64,000 nt of DNA from contig NZ_KQ949023.1 of the NCBI RefSeq assembly GCF_001514285.1, positions 124,001-188,000 on the forward strand, written 5' to 3'. Both the position numbers and the translations under genes were made by a program. Source of the DNA: Streptomyces sp. DSM 15324 (GTDB lineage: Bacteria; Actinomycetota; Actinomycetes; Streptomycetales; Streptomycetaceae). Position 1 is the first letter of the stretch, and every line of letters begins with the position of its first letter. This document shows positions 1 through 8,904 of this stretch, piece by piece. The notes under the pieces were generated by a model, which was given only the letters and a program-made list of their open reading frames with translations, made no database searches and had not been told where the DNA came from.

Positions 1-1148
1 GCGATGCCCGGCTGGCGCCGCCACTCGGCCCGCAGCCGCCGTACCGCCGACGCCGGATCCCCGTGATCCGCCTCGAACAGCCCGAGCACCAGCGCCCCGT
101 CCACCCCGCCCGCCGCGTCCCGGCGCACCCGCTCCCGCAGCAGCGCGTACTGCTCGCGCGCCGCCCCGGTGCGCCCCGACGACTCGTACAGCTCGCCCAG
201 TTCGAGCGCGTACTGCGGCAGCGGCTGCCCCGCCAGCGCCTCGCGGTACGCGGCGAGCGCCGGCCCGGTCCGGCCCAGCGCCGCCAGCGCCCGCCCCTGC
301 CCGGCCCGCGCGGCCCACTGGTCCGGGTCCAGCCGCAGGGCCGCCTCGAAGTGCCGCAGCGCGCTCTCGCGCTCCCCGCGCTCGAACGCCAGCCGCCCGG
401 CCCGCTCCAGCCACGCCGCCTCCTCGGCGGGGGAGGAGGCCCCGGCCGCCGCGTCCGCCAGCGCCGCCTGCGCGTCCTCCCGCAGCCCCTGCTCCCAGTA
501 CACGCCCGCCGCCCGCGCCAGGACCGCCGGGCCCGAGCGCAGCTTTTGCAGCCGCTCCAGCGCCGCACGGGCCTTCTTGTGGTCGCCGAGACCCGTGTAC
601 GCGTCGACGAGCTGCCCGTACGTCGTCCAGCGCGCCGCGGACACCCGCTGCGCGGCCCGCGCCCACGTGAGCGCCGCGGGGAAGTCCCGGCGCGCGTTGG
701 CCAGCGCCGCCAGCCCGTCCAGCGCCTCGGCGTTGCCCCGCGGCCGCACCGTCAGCGAGGTCCGCAGCGCCCGCTCGGCCTTCGGATACAGGACGTCGGC
801 CCCCGCGGTACGCCGCCCCTGCTCCAGGTACGCCGTCCCGAGCACCGCCCACGCCCCCGCGTCCCGGGGATGCTCGCGCACCCTGCTCTCCCGCGCGCCG
901 ATCAGCTCCGCCAGCCCGGGCAGCGCCGCGGGCACCCCCGCCCCCACCGCCGCGGCCGCCCGCGCCCCCGCGGCCGGCGCCACCGCCCCGCGCCGCGGCC
1001 CCTGGCCGGGCACCCACAGCAGCACCGCCCCACCGGCCAGCACCAGAGCCCCCACGAGCGGGCCGGCCACCGCCCGCCGCCGATACCAGGGCACCGCCCG
1101 CGCGGTGTGCTCTTCGTTTCGTACGACGTTGTCCGTGGCGTTCTCCAT
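1..1148 (-). CDS. Tetratricopeptide-repeat protein, 3' end beyond window
   Basis: Reading leftward from the ATG at 1148, 382 codons stay open to the window edge, so the C-terminus is missing. The start reads MENATDNVVRNEEHTARAVP, followed by one hydrophobic segment (about residues 28-46, GPLVGALVLAGGAVLLWV) and then many TPR-like helix pairs such as AWAVLGTAYLEQGRR, ALRHFEAALRLDPDQWAARA and YALELGELYESSGRTG. This suggests a membrane-anchored protein facing outward with a helical repeat scaffold for protein contacts. An in-frame GTG lies nine bases upstream of the ATG, and neither start has a clear ribosome site. It is transcribed divergently from the flavoprotein gene. TPR architecture is clear; the partner and function are unknown. 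Confidence 0.72.
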   Translation of the reverse strand, partial: MENATDNVVRNEEHTARAVPWYRRRAVAGPLVGALVLAGGAVLLWVPGQGPRRGAVAPAAGARAAAAVGAGVPAALPGLAELIGARESRVREHPRDAGAWAVLGTAYLEQGRRTAGADVLYPKAERALRTSLTVRPRGNAEALDGLAALANARRDFPAALTWARAAQRVSAARWTTYGQLVDAYTGLGDHKKARAALERLQKLRSGPAVLARAAGVYWEQGLREDAQAALADAAAGASSPAEEAAWLERAGRLAFERGERESALRHFEAALRLDPDQWAARAGQGRALAALGRTGPALAAYREALAGQPLPQYALELGELYESSGRTGAAREQYALLRERVRRDAAGGVDGALVLGLFEADHGDPASAVRRLRAEWRRQPGI

Positions 1149-1247
1149 GGCGCTCACTGTGCGCCGGTCCACGGGACGCGCCCGGGCAGGTGACGGCCGC
1201 CGGGGACGGGGTTCACACCGATGGCCCCGGGTGCGAACCTTGTGATC

Positions 1248-2648
1248 ATGAGCCGTATCGAAGCGCCACGCGACGAGGTCACGGGCAACCTCCTCGATCG
1301 TCTGCTCGCCGGCCTGCCCGCCGACGCCGTCCTCACCGACCCCGACGTCACCGCCGCGTACGCCCACGACATGGCGAGCTTCTGCCCGGCCGGCGCCCCG
1401 GCCGTCGTCGTGCTGCCCCGTACCGTCGAACAGGTCCAGCACGTCATGCGCACCGCCACCGAGCTGCGCCTGCCCGTCGTCCCGCAGGGTGCCCGCACCG
1501 GCCTGTCCGGCGCCGCCAACGCCACCGACGGCTGTGTGGTGCTCTCCCTGACCAGGATGGACCGCATCCTGGAGATCAGCCCGGTCGACCGGATCGCCGT
1601 CGTCGAACCGGGTGTCGTCAACGCCGCCCTCTCGCGCGCGGTGGACGACCTCGGCCTCTGCTACCCGCCCGACCCCTCCAGCTGGGAGATGTGCACGATC
1701 GGCGGGAACATCGGCACGGCCTCGGGCGGGCTGTGCTGTGTGAAGTACGGGGTCACGGCCGAGTACGTCCTCGGCCTCGACGTCGTCCTCGCCGACGGCC
1801 GGCTGATGTCCACCGGCCGGCGCACCGCCAAGGGGGTCGCCGGGTACGACCTGACCCGGCTGTTCGTGGGCTCGGAGGGCTCCCTCGGCATCGTCGTCCG
1901 CGCCGTCCTGGCCCTCAGGCCGAAGCCGCCGCGGCAGCTCGTGCTGGCGGCGGAGTTCGCGTCGGCGGCCGCCGCCTGCGACGCGGTCTGCCGGATCATG
2001 GCCGGCGGGCATGTGCCGTCCCTGCTGGAGCTGATGGACCGCACGACCGTCAAGGCGGTCAACGCCCTCACCCGGATGGGTCTGCCCGAGACGACCGAGG
2101 CCCTCCTGCTGGCGGCCTTCGACACCACCGACCCGGCCGCCGACCTCGCCGCCGTCGGCGCGTTGTGCGAGGAGGCGGGCGCCACCCAGGTCGTCCCCGC
2201 CGACGACGCCGCGGAGTCCGAACTGCTCCTGCAGGCACGGCGTTCGTCCCTCGTCGCGCTGGAGGCGGTCAAGGGCACCACGATGATCGACGACGTGTGC
2301 GTGCCCCGCTCCCGCCTCGGCGACCTGATCGAGGGCGTCGAGCGCATCGCCGACAAGCACCGTCTGACCATCGGCGTCGTCGCCCACGCCGGGGACGGCA
2401 ACACCCACCCCACCGTCTGCTTCGACGCCCAGGACCCCGACGAGTGCCGGCGCGCCCGCGAGTCCTTCGACGAGATCATGGCGCTCGGCCTGGAACTCGG
2501 CGGCACCATCACCGGCGAGCACGGCGTGGGCGTCCTGAAGAAGGAGTGGCTGGCGCGCGAGATCGGCCCGGTGGGGCTGGAGATGCAACGGGCCGTCAAG
2601 CAGGTGTTCGACCCGCTGGGGATCCTCAACCCGGGCAAGTTGTTCTGA
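1248..2648 (+). CDS. FAD-binding oxidoreductase, glycolate oxidase GlcD / D-lactate dehydrogenase type
   Basis: 466 aa from the ATG at 1248 (MSRIEAPRDEV); an in-frame ATG at 1221 adds nine unlikely residues. The N-terminal half is a PCMH/VAO-type FAD domain with VVPQGARTGLSGAAN and EMCTIGGNIGTASGG. The C-terminal FAD-linked oxidase domain carries VVAHAGDGNTHP and ITGEHGVGVLKKEW, the active-site motifs of the GlcD/DLD family. Such enzymes oxidise 2-hydroxyacids (glycolate, D-lactate, D-2-hydroxyglutarate) and pass electrons to an acceptor. No GlcE or GlcF partner lies alongside, so it probably acts alone, as D-lactate dehydrogenase-like members do. Family assignment is firm; the substrate is not determined by sequence alone. 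Confidence 0.88.
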   Translation: MSRIEAPRDEVTGNLLDRLLAGLPADAVLTDPDVTAAYAHDMASFCPAGAPAVVVLPRTVEQVQHVMRTATELRLPVVPQGARTGLSGAANATDGCVVLSLTRMDRILEISPVDRIAVVEPGVVNAALSRAVDDLGLCYPPDPSSWEMCTIGGNIGTASGGLCCVKYGVTAEYVLGLDVVLADGRLMSTGRRTAKGVAGYDLTRLFVGSEGSLGIVVRAVLALRPKPPRQLVLAAEFASAAAACDAVCRIMAGGHVPSLLELMDRTTVKAVNALTRMGLPETTEALLLAAFDTTDPAADLAAVGALCEEAGATQVVPADDAAESELLLQARRSSLVALEAVKGTTMIDDVCVPRSRLGDLIEGVERIADKHRLTIGVVAHAGDGNTHPTVCFDAQDPDECRRARESFDEIMALGLELGGTITGEHGVGVLKKEWLAREIGPVGLEMQRAVKQVFDPLGILNPGKLF

Positions 2649-2679
2649 CCTCCGCCGCGATCCGCGCGCGCCGCCCCGC

Positions 2680-3093
2680 TCACTGCGCGAGCAGCTCGGC
2701 CAGACCCTCGTCCAGACCGAGCTGCTCGCCCTCGGTGCCCGGCGGCACCGCCCGCAGCGTCCGCTCCAGCCACGCCGACACCTGCGCCGCGGGCGCCTCC
2801 AGCAGGGCGTCGCCGTCCGGCGAACTGAGCGCCATCAGCACGACACTGCGCCCCTGCGACTTCGTCGGCCACACCCGCACGTCGCCGTTGCCGCAGGGCC
2901 GGAACACGCCCTCCACCAGCAACTCCCGTGCGAACGTCCAGTGGACGGGCTGCTCCGAGTTGATGTGGAAGATGACGTGCACGGCGAACGGGTCGTCGCT
3001 GCGGTAGCCCAGTCGGGCCGGGACGGGGATGCTGTGCTCCGGCGACAGGATGAGCCGGAGCTCCAGTTCGCGCTCCACCACGGTGTGCTGCAT
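2680..3093 (-). CDS. ssgG: SsgA-like sporulation / cell-division protein, probably SsgG
   Basis: 137 aa, typical of SsgA-like proteins (SALPs), which occur in sporulating actinomycetes and direct septum placement and peptidoglycan remodelling during spore formation. Family hallmarks are visible: an N-terminal beta-rich block (ELELRLILSPEHSIPVPARL), DPFAVHVIFHI, FARELLVEGVFRPCGNGDVRVWP and the ALSSPDGDALLEAP stretch near the C-terminal third. The ATG at 3093 has a GGAGAGGAG ribosome site. It is divergent from a DUF2510/RDD gene. In S. coelicolor, as I recall, SsgG (SCO2924) sits beside an FAD oxidase and RDD proteins as here, which is why I prefer ssgG over the other paralogues. The SALP call is secure; the paralogue is an inference from gene order. 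Confidence 0.85.
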   Translation of the reverse strand: MQHTVVERELELRLILSPEHSIPVPARLGYRSDDPFAVHVIFHINSEQPVHWTFARELLVEGVFRPCGNGDVRVWPTKSQGRSVVLMALSSPDGDALLEAPAAQVSAWLERTLRAVPPGTEGEQLGLDEGLAELLAQ

Positions 3094-3105
3094 GGTCGTT
3101 CTCCT

Positions 3106-3127
3106 CTCCGTACGGATGTGTACGGAG
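3106..3127. promoter_or_regulatory. Inverted repeat in the leader of the SsgG-like gene
   Basis: An 8-bp perfect inverted repeat (CTCCGTAC, 6-nt spacer, GTACGGAG) lies 13 nt upstream of the ssgG-like start and abuts its ribosome site. It could be an operator or an RNA hairpin limiting translation. The sequence shows only the symmetry; the role is inferred. Confidence 0.4.
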
Positions 3128-3165
3128 GGAGAGAGCGCAAGGGATGCGGAGCATTACGCGGGTTC

Positions 3166-3199
3166 GGAGAACTTTTTCTCCGCGGGAGAACTTTTCTCC
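3166..3199. promoter_or_regulatory. Pair of palindromes in the divergent ssgG / RDD intergenic region
   Basis: Two near-identical palindromes stand side by side: GGAGAACTTTTTCTCC (3166-3181) and GGAGAACTTTTCTCC (3185-3199). Their centres are about 18.5 bp apart, close to two helical turns, as expected for cooperative binding of two repressor or activator dimers. They are AT-rich compared with their surroundings and sit between two divergent genes. No regulator can be named from the sequence. Confidence 0.5.
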
Positions 3200-3364
3200 A
3201 CGCGTTCGGTCGGGGAGCCGCGGCGGACGGTCCGAACGTGTGAAGCGTGTGCACGGGGTTGCCCGGAAAGGGGCGGGTACGGCGGGACTGGCGGTGGTGG
3301 TTGCGTCCGTCTGATAGATGTGGATGCCCCCATCCGACCTCCGAGCAGATACGGGACGACGGAC

Positions 3365-4879
3365 ATGAGCGCCCCAACCCCGGCCCCCGGCGACGACAGG
3401 CCCCGCGAGGGGTATTACCCGGACCCGTCCATCCCCGGATACGTGCGGTACTGGAACGGCTCCGCCTGGGTACCGGGCACCAGCCGCCCGGCCCCGTCGG
3501 ACGGTATGCCGCTCACTCCTTCGGCCTCACCCGTGGAGGAGACCGGCCCGCACTTCTTCGACGAGGACCCGCACCCGGCCGACCAGGTCGGCGGCGGCCG
3601 CCCCGAGCCCGCCTCGGCCTGGGGCGCGGACCGTGCCCACCAGTCCGGCTTCGGCGGCGACCAGGACCGCAGGGTGTCCTGGGGAGCGGCGCAGGGCGCC
3701 GACCCGAGGGCCCTGGCGCAGCCGGCGGTGCCGGCCCAGCAGGGCGGTCCGGGGTCCCCGGCGCAGCCCGACGGCTGGTCCGCGAGCACCGACGGGACGG
3801 CGACCATCCCGCCGGCCGAGCCGGAGACCGGTGACGTGGCGTCGGGCGGGACGTTCGTCTTCCGCCGTCCCGGTGCGCGGGACGCGGCCGGGGGCGGCGC
3901 GGCGGGCAACGCCAAGCCCGGCTTCGGCGCGGGCAAGGCGGCCGCCGAGCGGGCCGCCGCCGCGCAGGCGGCGCAGGCGCAGGGCGCCCCCGGCCTGCCG
4001 GGCCCGGCGGCCCGGATGCCGGCCCAGCAGGGCCCCGCGATCCAGCCTCCGGCCGCACAGTCTCCGGCCGCACAGTCCCCCGCCGTACAGCCTGCTGCCG
4101 TACAGCCTGCTGCCGTACGGCCTCCCGGTGGACAGCCCTCCGCAGCGCAGCCCCCCGCCCCGCAGCAGGGCCCGGCCGCCTTCCCGCCCGCCGCCGGGCA
4201 GACCGGCGGTCCCGGCCCGGCGCCGCAGCCCGCGCCGGGCGTCCCGCAGCAGTCCGCCCCCATGGCCGCCGGCCCCGGCGGGGGGCAGTCCTCGTGGGCG
4301 CAGCAGGTGCACCGGCTGGCGGGGGCCGACGAGCAGCCCCTGCCGTGGAAGCCGCCCGTCGAGGACATCTTCCAGGCCGCCGCCCGCAGACAGGCGGCGG
4401 CCCGGCCCGCCGGCCTCGGCAAGCGGTTCGCGGCCCGGCTGGTCGACACCCTCGTCCTCGCCGCGGTCACCTCGGCCGCCGCCGTACCGCTCGGCGTGAA
4501 GGCCCTGGACCACGTCCACGAGAAGATCGACGAGGCCGAGCTGACCGGACGGACCGTCACGGTCTGGCTGCTGGACGGCACGACCTCCGTCTACCTCGGC
4601 ATCGTCCTCGGTGTCCTGCTGGTCTTCGGGATCGTCTACGAGGCCCTGCCGACCGCCAAGTGGGGGCGCACGCTGGGCAAGAAGCTGTTCGGTCTGCAGG
4701 TGCGCGACATCGAGGGGCACGAGCCCCCGGCCTTCGGCGCGGCCCTGCTGCGCTGGCTCGTCTACAGCCTGCCCGGGCTGCTGGTGATCGGGGCCGTGGG
4801 CGTGGTGTGGGGCGTGTTCGACCGGCCGTGGCGCCAGTGCTGGCACGACAAGGCCGCCCACACGTTCGTGGCCGGCTGA
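3365..4879 (+). CDS. DUF2510 and RDD domain membrane protein
   Basis: 504 aa from the ATG at 3365 (MSAPTPAPGDDRPREGYYPD). Residues about 15-45 form a DUF2510 module (GYYPDPSIPGYVRYWNGSAW). A long Pro/Ala/Gln-rich low-complexity linker follows to about residue 340, including near-repeats of PAAQSPA and PAAVQP. The C-terminal 150 residues are an RDD domain with hydrophobic helices (LVDTLVLAAVTSAAAVPLGV; SVYLGIVLGVLLVFGIVYEA; WLVYSLPGLLVIGAVGVVWG) and the family's GRTLGKKLFGLQVRD signature. RDD proteins are membrane proteins of mostly unknown, sometimes ion-transport-related, function. A second RDD gene follows 81 bp downstream, probably co-transcribed. The domain call is strong; the physiological role is unknown. 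Confidence 0.85.
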   Translation: MSAPTPAPGDDRPREGYYPDPSIPGYVRYWNGSAWVPGTSRPAPSDGMPLTPSASPVEETGPHFFDEDPHPADQVGGGRPEPASAWGADRAHQSGFGGDQDRRVSWGAAQGADPRALAQPAVPAQQGGPGSPAQPDGWSASTDGTATIPPAEPETGDVASGGTFVFRRPGARDAAGGGAAGNAKPGFGAGKAAAERAAAAQAAQAQGAPGLPGPAARMPAQQGPAIQPPAAQSPAAQSPAVQPAAVQPAAVRPPGGQPSAAQPPAPQQGPAAFPPAAGQTGGPGPAPQPAPGVPQQSAPMAAGPGGGQSSWAQQVHRLAGADEQPLPWKPPVEDIFQAAARRQAAARPAGLGKRFAARLVDTLVLAAVTSAAAVPLGVKALDHVHEKIDEAELTGRTVTVWLLDGTTSVYLGIVLGVLLVFGIVYEALPTAKWGRTLGKKLFGLQVRDIEGHEPPAFGAALLRWLVYSLPGLLVIGAVGVVWGVFDRPWRQCWHDKAAHTFVAG

Positions 4880-4960
4880 CGCCCGCGTCCCCGGCCGGAC
4901 CGACACCCGTACGGCCGCTCGCCGGATGCGGTGGTCCTGGCCGCGGGTTCCACTCGGGCC

Positions 4961-5683
4961 ATGACCACCGAACCGCCCCCCGGCTCCGGCGGCCCGCCGG
5001 AGGACGACCCGTTTCGGAAACACCCCCCACAGGAGCCGCCGCAGGAGCCGCCGGGGGAGCCCTCCCGTGAGCCCCCGCGGGGCGGATCGCCGTACGACAC
5101 CCCGTACGACGGCGAACCGCCCCCGCCGTACTCGGGCGGCGGCGGGCCACACGGTGGCGGCCCCTACGGCGGCGGCCCCTATGGCGGCCGGGGCGGTGAC
5201 GCCTACGGCGGCTACCCGCCGGACCCGCTCGCCGGGATGCCCCCGCTCGCCGACAGCGGCAAGCGCACACTGGCCCGGATCATCGACATGGTCCTGGTGT
5301 ACATCGTGGTGGCGCTGCTGGTGTGGGCCTTCCGGGTGGACCAGTACACGGTCGACGCCGACAAGATCTCCTTCGGTAAGACCCTCGGCCGTGAGATCGT
5401 CACCGCCGTCCTCTACGTGGCGTACGACACGGTCCTGATCGCGCGGACCGGCCAGACCCTCGGCAAGAAGTGGTTCGGCATGCGGGTCGCCACCCTGGAC
5501 GACGGCTCCACGCCCTCCGTGCAGACCTCGCTGGTCCGCGCCCTGGTGCTGTGGATCCCGTTCGCGTTCTGCTGCGCCTGTGTGTGGACCGCGATCGCGG
5601 GCGGCTGGAGCTACTTCGACAAGCCCTACAAGCAGGGCCTGCACGACAAGGCGGCCAAGACGGTGGTGGTCGGCCTCGGTTGA
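4961..5683 (+). CDS. RDD family membrane protein
   Basis: 240 aa from the ATG at 4961 (MTTEPPPGSGGPPEDDPF). The first 85 residues are a Pro/Gly-rich cytoplasmic tail with PYGGGPYGG-type repeats. The RDD domain follows: ARIIDMVLVYIVVALLVWAF as the first helix, GQTLGKKWFGMRVATLDDGS as the family signature, and WIPFAFCCACVWTAIAGGW as a Cys-containing helix. It ends with KQGLHDKAAKTVVVGLG, the usual RDD terminus and nearly the same as the end of the upstream gene, so the two look like an ancient tandem duplication. A strong hairpin follows 15 bp after the stop. Function beyond membrane location is unknown. Confidence 0.85.
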   Translation: MTTEPPPGSGGPPEDDPFRKHPPQEPPQEPPGEPSREPPRGGSPYDTPYDGEPPPPYSGGGGPHGGGPYGGGPYGGRGGDAYGGYPPDPLAGMPPLADSGKRTLARIIDMVLVYIVVALLVWAFRVDQYTVDADKISFGKTLGREIVTAVLYVAYDTVLIARTGQTLGKKWFGMRVATLDDGSTPSVQTSLVRALVLWIPFAFCCACVWTAIAGGWSYFDKPYKQGLHDKAAKTVVVGLG

Positions 5684-5697
5684 GGCGCCGAGCACGA

Positions 5698-5733
5698 AGG
5701 AGGGCCCGAGCCGGCAGCGGGCTCGGGCCCTTC
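5698..5733. terminator. Bidirectional hairpin terminator
   Basis: AAGGAGGGCCCGAGCC pairs with GGCTCGGGCCCTTCC-type sequence across a short loop. It lies between two convergent genes, the RDD gene and a small membrane-protein gene, and could end transcription from both sides. Confidence 0.8.
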
Positions 5734-5748
5734 CCGTGCGCCGTTCGG

Positions 5749-6069
5749 TCAGGGGGCCGGTTCTCGGACGGGCTCGGGCGCCGCGGCCACGGAGGCGGGT
5801 ACGGAGGCGGGTACGGGCACCGGCACCGGCTGGGGCGCCGCCTGCGCCGCCTGCTGTTCCGGCCGCGGCTGCGGCGCGGGGGCGGGCGACGGCGACGACC
5901 GCGTCACCGGCACCGTCAGCGCGACGAGCACGCCGAGCGCGAGCGCGGCGACGGCGACGACGGCGATCCCGGGTCCCGAACTCGTCTGTGACAGCAGCAG
6001 CATGGCGAGCGTCGAGACGATGACGGTGCAGGAACCGTACGTGAGCTGTGCGACAGTCGGACGAGGCAT
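5749..6069 (-). CDS. Small membrane protein with Pro/Ala-rich tail
   Basis: 106 aa from the ATG at 6069 (MPRPTVAQLTYGSCTVIVST). Two hydrophobic helices (about residues 8-27 and 33-55, the second IAVVAVAALALGVLVALTV) are followed by a C-terminal tail of Pro, Ala, Val and Gln. An in-frame upstream ATG at 6171 would add 34 residues of unlikely composition. It converges with the RDD gene across a shared terminator. I do not recognise the family; the coding call rests on codon bias and sensible topology. Confidence 0.6.
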   Translation of the reverse strand: MPRPTVAQLTYGSCTVIVSTLAMLLLSQTSSGPGIAVVAVAALALGVLVALTVPVTRSSPSPAPAPQPRPEQQAAQAAPQPVPVPVPASVPASVAAAPEPVREPAP

Positions 6070-6425
6070 GGCAATCGTGTCCTCGGAAGCGGGGGAGATC
6101 TCGACTCTATGGGCCTGCATGCCCGAGTGGAACGAACGGTAAGCGTGACCTAACCCACGGTGCCGGTGCACAGGGGGCGCACGGAGTCATGGCGTCCAGC
6201 AAGTGGACGGTCCCGCGCGCCCGTTCTCGTTACGGTCATGTGTCCGCAATACGAACACCGGCTCTCAATAATGCACTTGATCTGTCCAAGTCAAGGTCTG
6301 TCTTTTCTCGTAAACCAGTAGTCAAATGGCGTCACTTGACTACACGCGTATAACAGCGCGCGGACCTTCCTTGACAGGGATCCCCCCTTTTCCGCGCGTA
6401 CGGTCGCGTTAGGGGAGGACATCAA

Positions 6426-8771
6426 GTGACCAGCAGATCCTGGACGTTCAGAACGGCCGCGACGGTCGTCGCCCTTGCGGCGGCCACGACGACGTTCACC
6501 ACGTTCGCCGTGGCACAGGCCGCGGAGCGTGGCACGGGCGCGGCGGTGGACCGGCGGGACCCGCAGCCGGCCAAGGCCAAGGAGCACGACTTCGACGGCC
6601 CGCTCAGCAAGACGCAGGAGGCCCAGCGCGAGGAGGCCCTCAAGCAGGTCATATCCGGCGAGGCCACCGTCAGTGACCGCAACGGTTCCAAGGTGGTCAA
6701 GCTCGCCAGCCGCAAGGGCGACAGCAAGTACGTCGAACTGGGCCGCGAGAAGACCGACAAGATCTTCACGATCCTGGTCGAGTTCGGCGACCAGGTCGAC
6801 CCCCGCTACGGCGGCACCACCGGTCCGCTGCACAACCGGATCGCCGCGCCGGACCGCGCGAAGGACAACTCCACGGCCTGGCAGGCGGACTACAACCAGG
6901 CGCACTTCCAGGAGCTGTACTTCGGCACCGGCAAGAACACCGAGTCGCTGAAGAAGTACTACGAGAAGCAGTCCTCGGGCCGCTACTCCGTCGACGGCAA
7001 GGTCACGGACTGGGTCAAGGTGCCCTACAACGAGGCCCGTTACGGCTCCAACGACGCCCCGACCGGCGCCTGGTACGCGGTCCAGGACGGCGTCAACGCC
7101 TGGGTCGCCCAGCGCGAGGCCGCCGGTGCCACGGCCGCCCAGATCAAGGCGGAGCTGGCCGAGTTCGACCAGTGGGACCGCTACGACTACGACGGCGACG
7201 GCAACTTCAACGAGCCCGACGGCTACATCGACCACTTCCAGATCGTGCACGCCGGCGAGGACGAGTCCGCGGGCGGCGGCGCGCAGGGCAAGGACGCCAT
7301 CTGGGCCCACCGCTGGTACGCCTTCGGCACCGACGCCGGCTCCACCGGCCCGGACACCAACAAGCTCGGCGGCGCCCAGATCGGCGACACCGGCATCTGG
7401 GTCGGCGACTACACCATCCAGCCGGAGAACGGCGGCCTGGGAGTCTACGCCCACGAGTACGGCCACGACCTCGGCCTGCCGGACGAGTACGACACCACCG
7501 GCGGCGGCGAGAACTCCACCGGCTTCTGGACCCTGATGTCCTCCGGCTCCTGGCTCGGCACCGGCAAGGAGTCCATCGGCGACCTGCCCGGCGACATGAA
7601 CGCCTGGGACAAGCTCCAGCTGGGCTGGCTGGACTACGACGTCGCGTTCGCCGGCAAGAAGTCCCGCCACAAGCTGGGCGTCGCGGAGTACAACACCAAG
7701 AACGCCCAGGCGCTCGTGGTGCAGCTGCCCGAGAAGAAGGTCACCACCGACATCGTCACCCCCGCGCAGGGCTCCACCCAGTGGTGGAGCGGCAGCGGCA
7801 ACGACCTGCGCAACACGCTGACCCGCACGGTCGACCTGACCGGCAAGACCTCCGCGTCCCTCACCCTGGACGCCTGGTGGGACATCGAGCAGAACTACGA
7901 CTTCCTCTACGCCGAGGTCTCCACCGACGGCGGCGCCAGCTACACCCCGATCGACGGCACCCTGGCCGACGGCACCGCCATCCCGCGTGACGGCAGCGAC
8001 AAGCCCGCCCTCACCGGCACCGCGGCCGCCTACCAGAAGCTGACGTTCCCGCTGGACGCCTACGCCGGCAAGCAGATCAGCCTGCGCTTCCGCTACGCCA
8101 CCGACGGCGGTGTGGCCCAGAAGGGCTTCGCGGCCGACGAGATCAAGGTGACCGCCGACGGCGCGACCCTGTTCTCCGACAACGCGGAGGCGGCGGACGC
8201 CGCTTGGACCGCGAAGGGGTTCTCCCGCATCGGCTCGACCATCACGGACGACTACGCGCAGTACTACATCGCCGAGAACCGCCAGTACGTGTCGTACGAC
8301 AAGACCCTCCAGGTCGGCCCGTACAACTTCGGCTTCTCGACGACCCGTCCGGCCTGGGTGGAGCACTACGCCTACCAGAACGGTCTGTTGATCTGGAAGT
8401 GGGACACCTCCCAGGCGGACGACAACACCAGCGCCCACCCCGGTGAGGGCCTGATCCTCCCGATCGACTCGCACCCCACCCCGCTGAAGTGGGCGAACGG
8501 CACCCTGATGCGCAACCGCGTCCAGGCCTTCGACTCCACCTTCAGCCTCTACCCGACGGACGCGATCACGCTGCACAACGCGGACGTCGCGACCACGATC
8601 CCGTCGCGTCCGGGCGTCCCGGTCTTCGACGACGGCAAGTCGACCTACTACGACGCCACGAACCCGCTCGCGGGTGTCAAGGTCACTGACACCAACACCT
8701 CCATCAAGATCGTCAGTGAGGCCAAGGACGGCTCGAAGATCACCGTGAAGGTCGGCCCCTCGGCCAAGTGA
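6426..8771 (+). CDS. Secreted M6 family metalloprotease (immune inhibitor A type)
   Basis: 781 aa from a GTG at 6426 with the ribosome site AGGGGAGGA. The N-terminus is a Sec signal peptide (hydrophobic run TAATVVALAAATTTFTTF ending AVAQA-A). A propeptide region precedes the catalytic domain, where HEYGHDLGLPDEYDT at about residue 342 is the zincin HExxHxxGxxDEY motif of peptidase family M6; the Met-turn is seen in WTLMSSGSW. The C-terminal part (about 420 onward) holds jelly-roll/MAM-like segments such as DNAEAADAAWTAKGFSRIG. The calcium-type DYDGDGNFNEPDGYIDHF loop is also present. The product is an extracellular, broad-specificity protease. A TTGACA at 6371 is a possible -35 element, but no convincing -10 follows. 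A terminator lies 30 bp downstream. Confidence 0.92.
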   Translation: MTSRSWTFRTAATVVALAAATTTFTTFAVAQAAERGTGAAVDRRDPQPAKAKEHDFDGPLSKTQEAQREEALKQVISGEATVSDRNGSKVVKLASRKGDSKYVELGREKTDKIFTILVEFGDQVDPRYGGTTGPLHNRIAAPDRAKDNSTAWQADYNQAHFQELYFGTGKNTESLKKYYEKQSSGRYSVDGKVTDWVKVPYNEARYGSNDAPTGAWYAVQDGVNAWVAQREAAGATAAQIKAELAEFDQWDRYDYDGDGNFNEPDGYIDHFQIVHAGEDESAGGGAQGKDAIWAHRWYAFGTDAGSTGPDTNKLGGAQIGDTGIWVGDYTIQPENGGLGVYAHEYGHDLGLPDEYDTTGGGENSTGFWTLMSSGSWLGTGKESIGDLPGDMNAWDKLQLGWLDYDVAFAGKKSRHKLGVAEYNTKNAQALVVQLPEKKVTTDIVTPAQGSTQWWSGSGNDLRNTLTRTVDLTGKTSASLTLDAWWDIEQNYDFLYAEVSTDGGASYTPIDGTLADGTAIPRDGSDKPALTGTAAAYQKLTFPLDAYAGKQISLRFRYATDGGVAQKGFAADEIKVTADGATLFSDNAEAADAAWTAKGFSRIGSTITDDYAQYYIAENRQYVSYDKTLQVGPYNFGFSTTRPAWVEHYAYQNGLLIWKWDTSQADDNTSAHPGEGLILPIDSHPTPLKWANGTLMRNRVQAFDSTFSLYPTDAITLHNADVATTIPSRPGVPVFDDGKSTYYDATNPLAGVKVTDTNTSIKIVSEAKDGSKITVKVGPSAK

Positions 8772-8800
8772 TCTAAGAAACCGCAGGTCAGAAGCGTATC

Positions 8801-8828
8801 GGCGGCAACCCCTTGGCGGGTTGCCGCC
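8801..8828 (+). terminator. Hairpin terminator after the M6 protease
   Basis: GGCGGCAACCC and GGGTTGCCGCC form an 11-bp perfect stem with a six-base loop, 30 bp after the protease stop, followed by a T-containing stretch (TCGTGTTT). Confidence 0.8.
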
Positions 8829-8904
8829 GGTCGTGTTTAGGTGCCTCCTGTGACTCCGTTATTGACACCGACCTTGATACCGACTCGCACGGGGGTATGA
8901 CCGC

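Noticed and set aside
6336..6354. Promoter made of TTGACT and TATAAC before the M6 protease
   Set aside because: The spacing between the two boxes is only about seven bases, too short for a sigma-70-type promoter.
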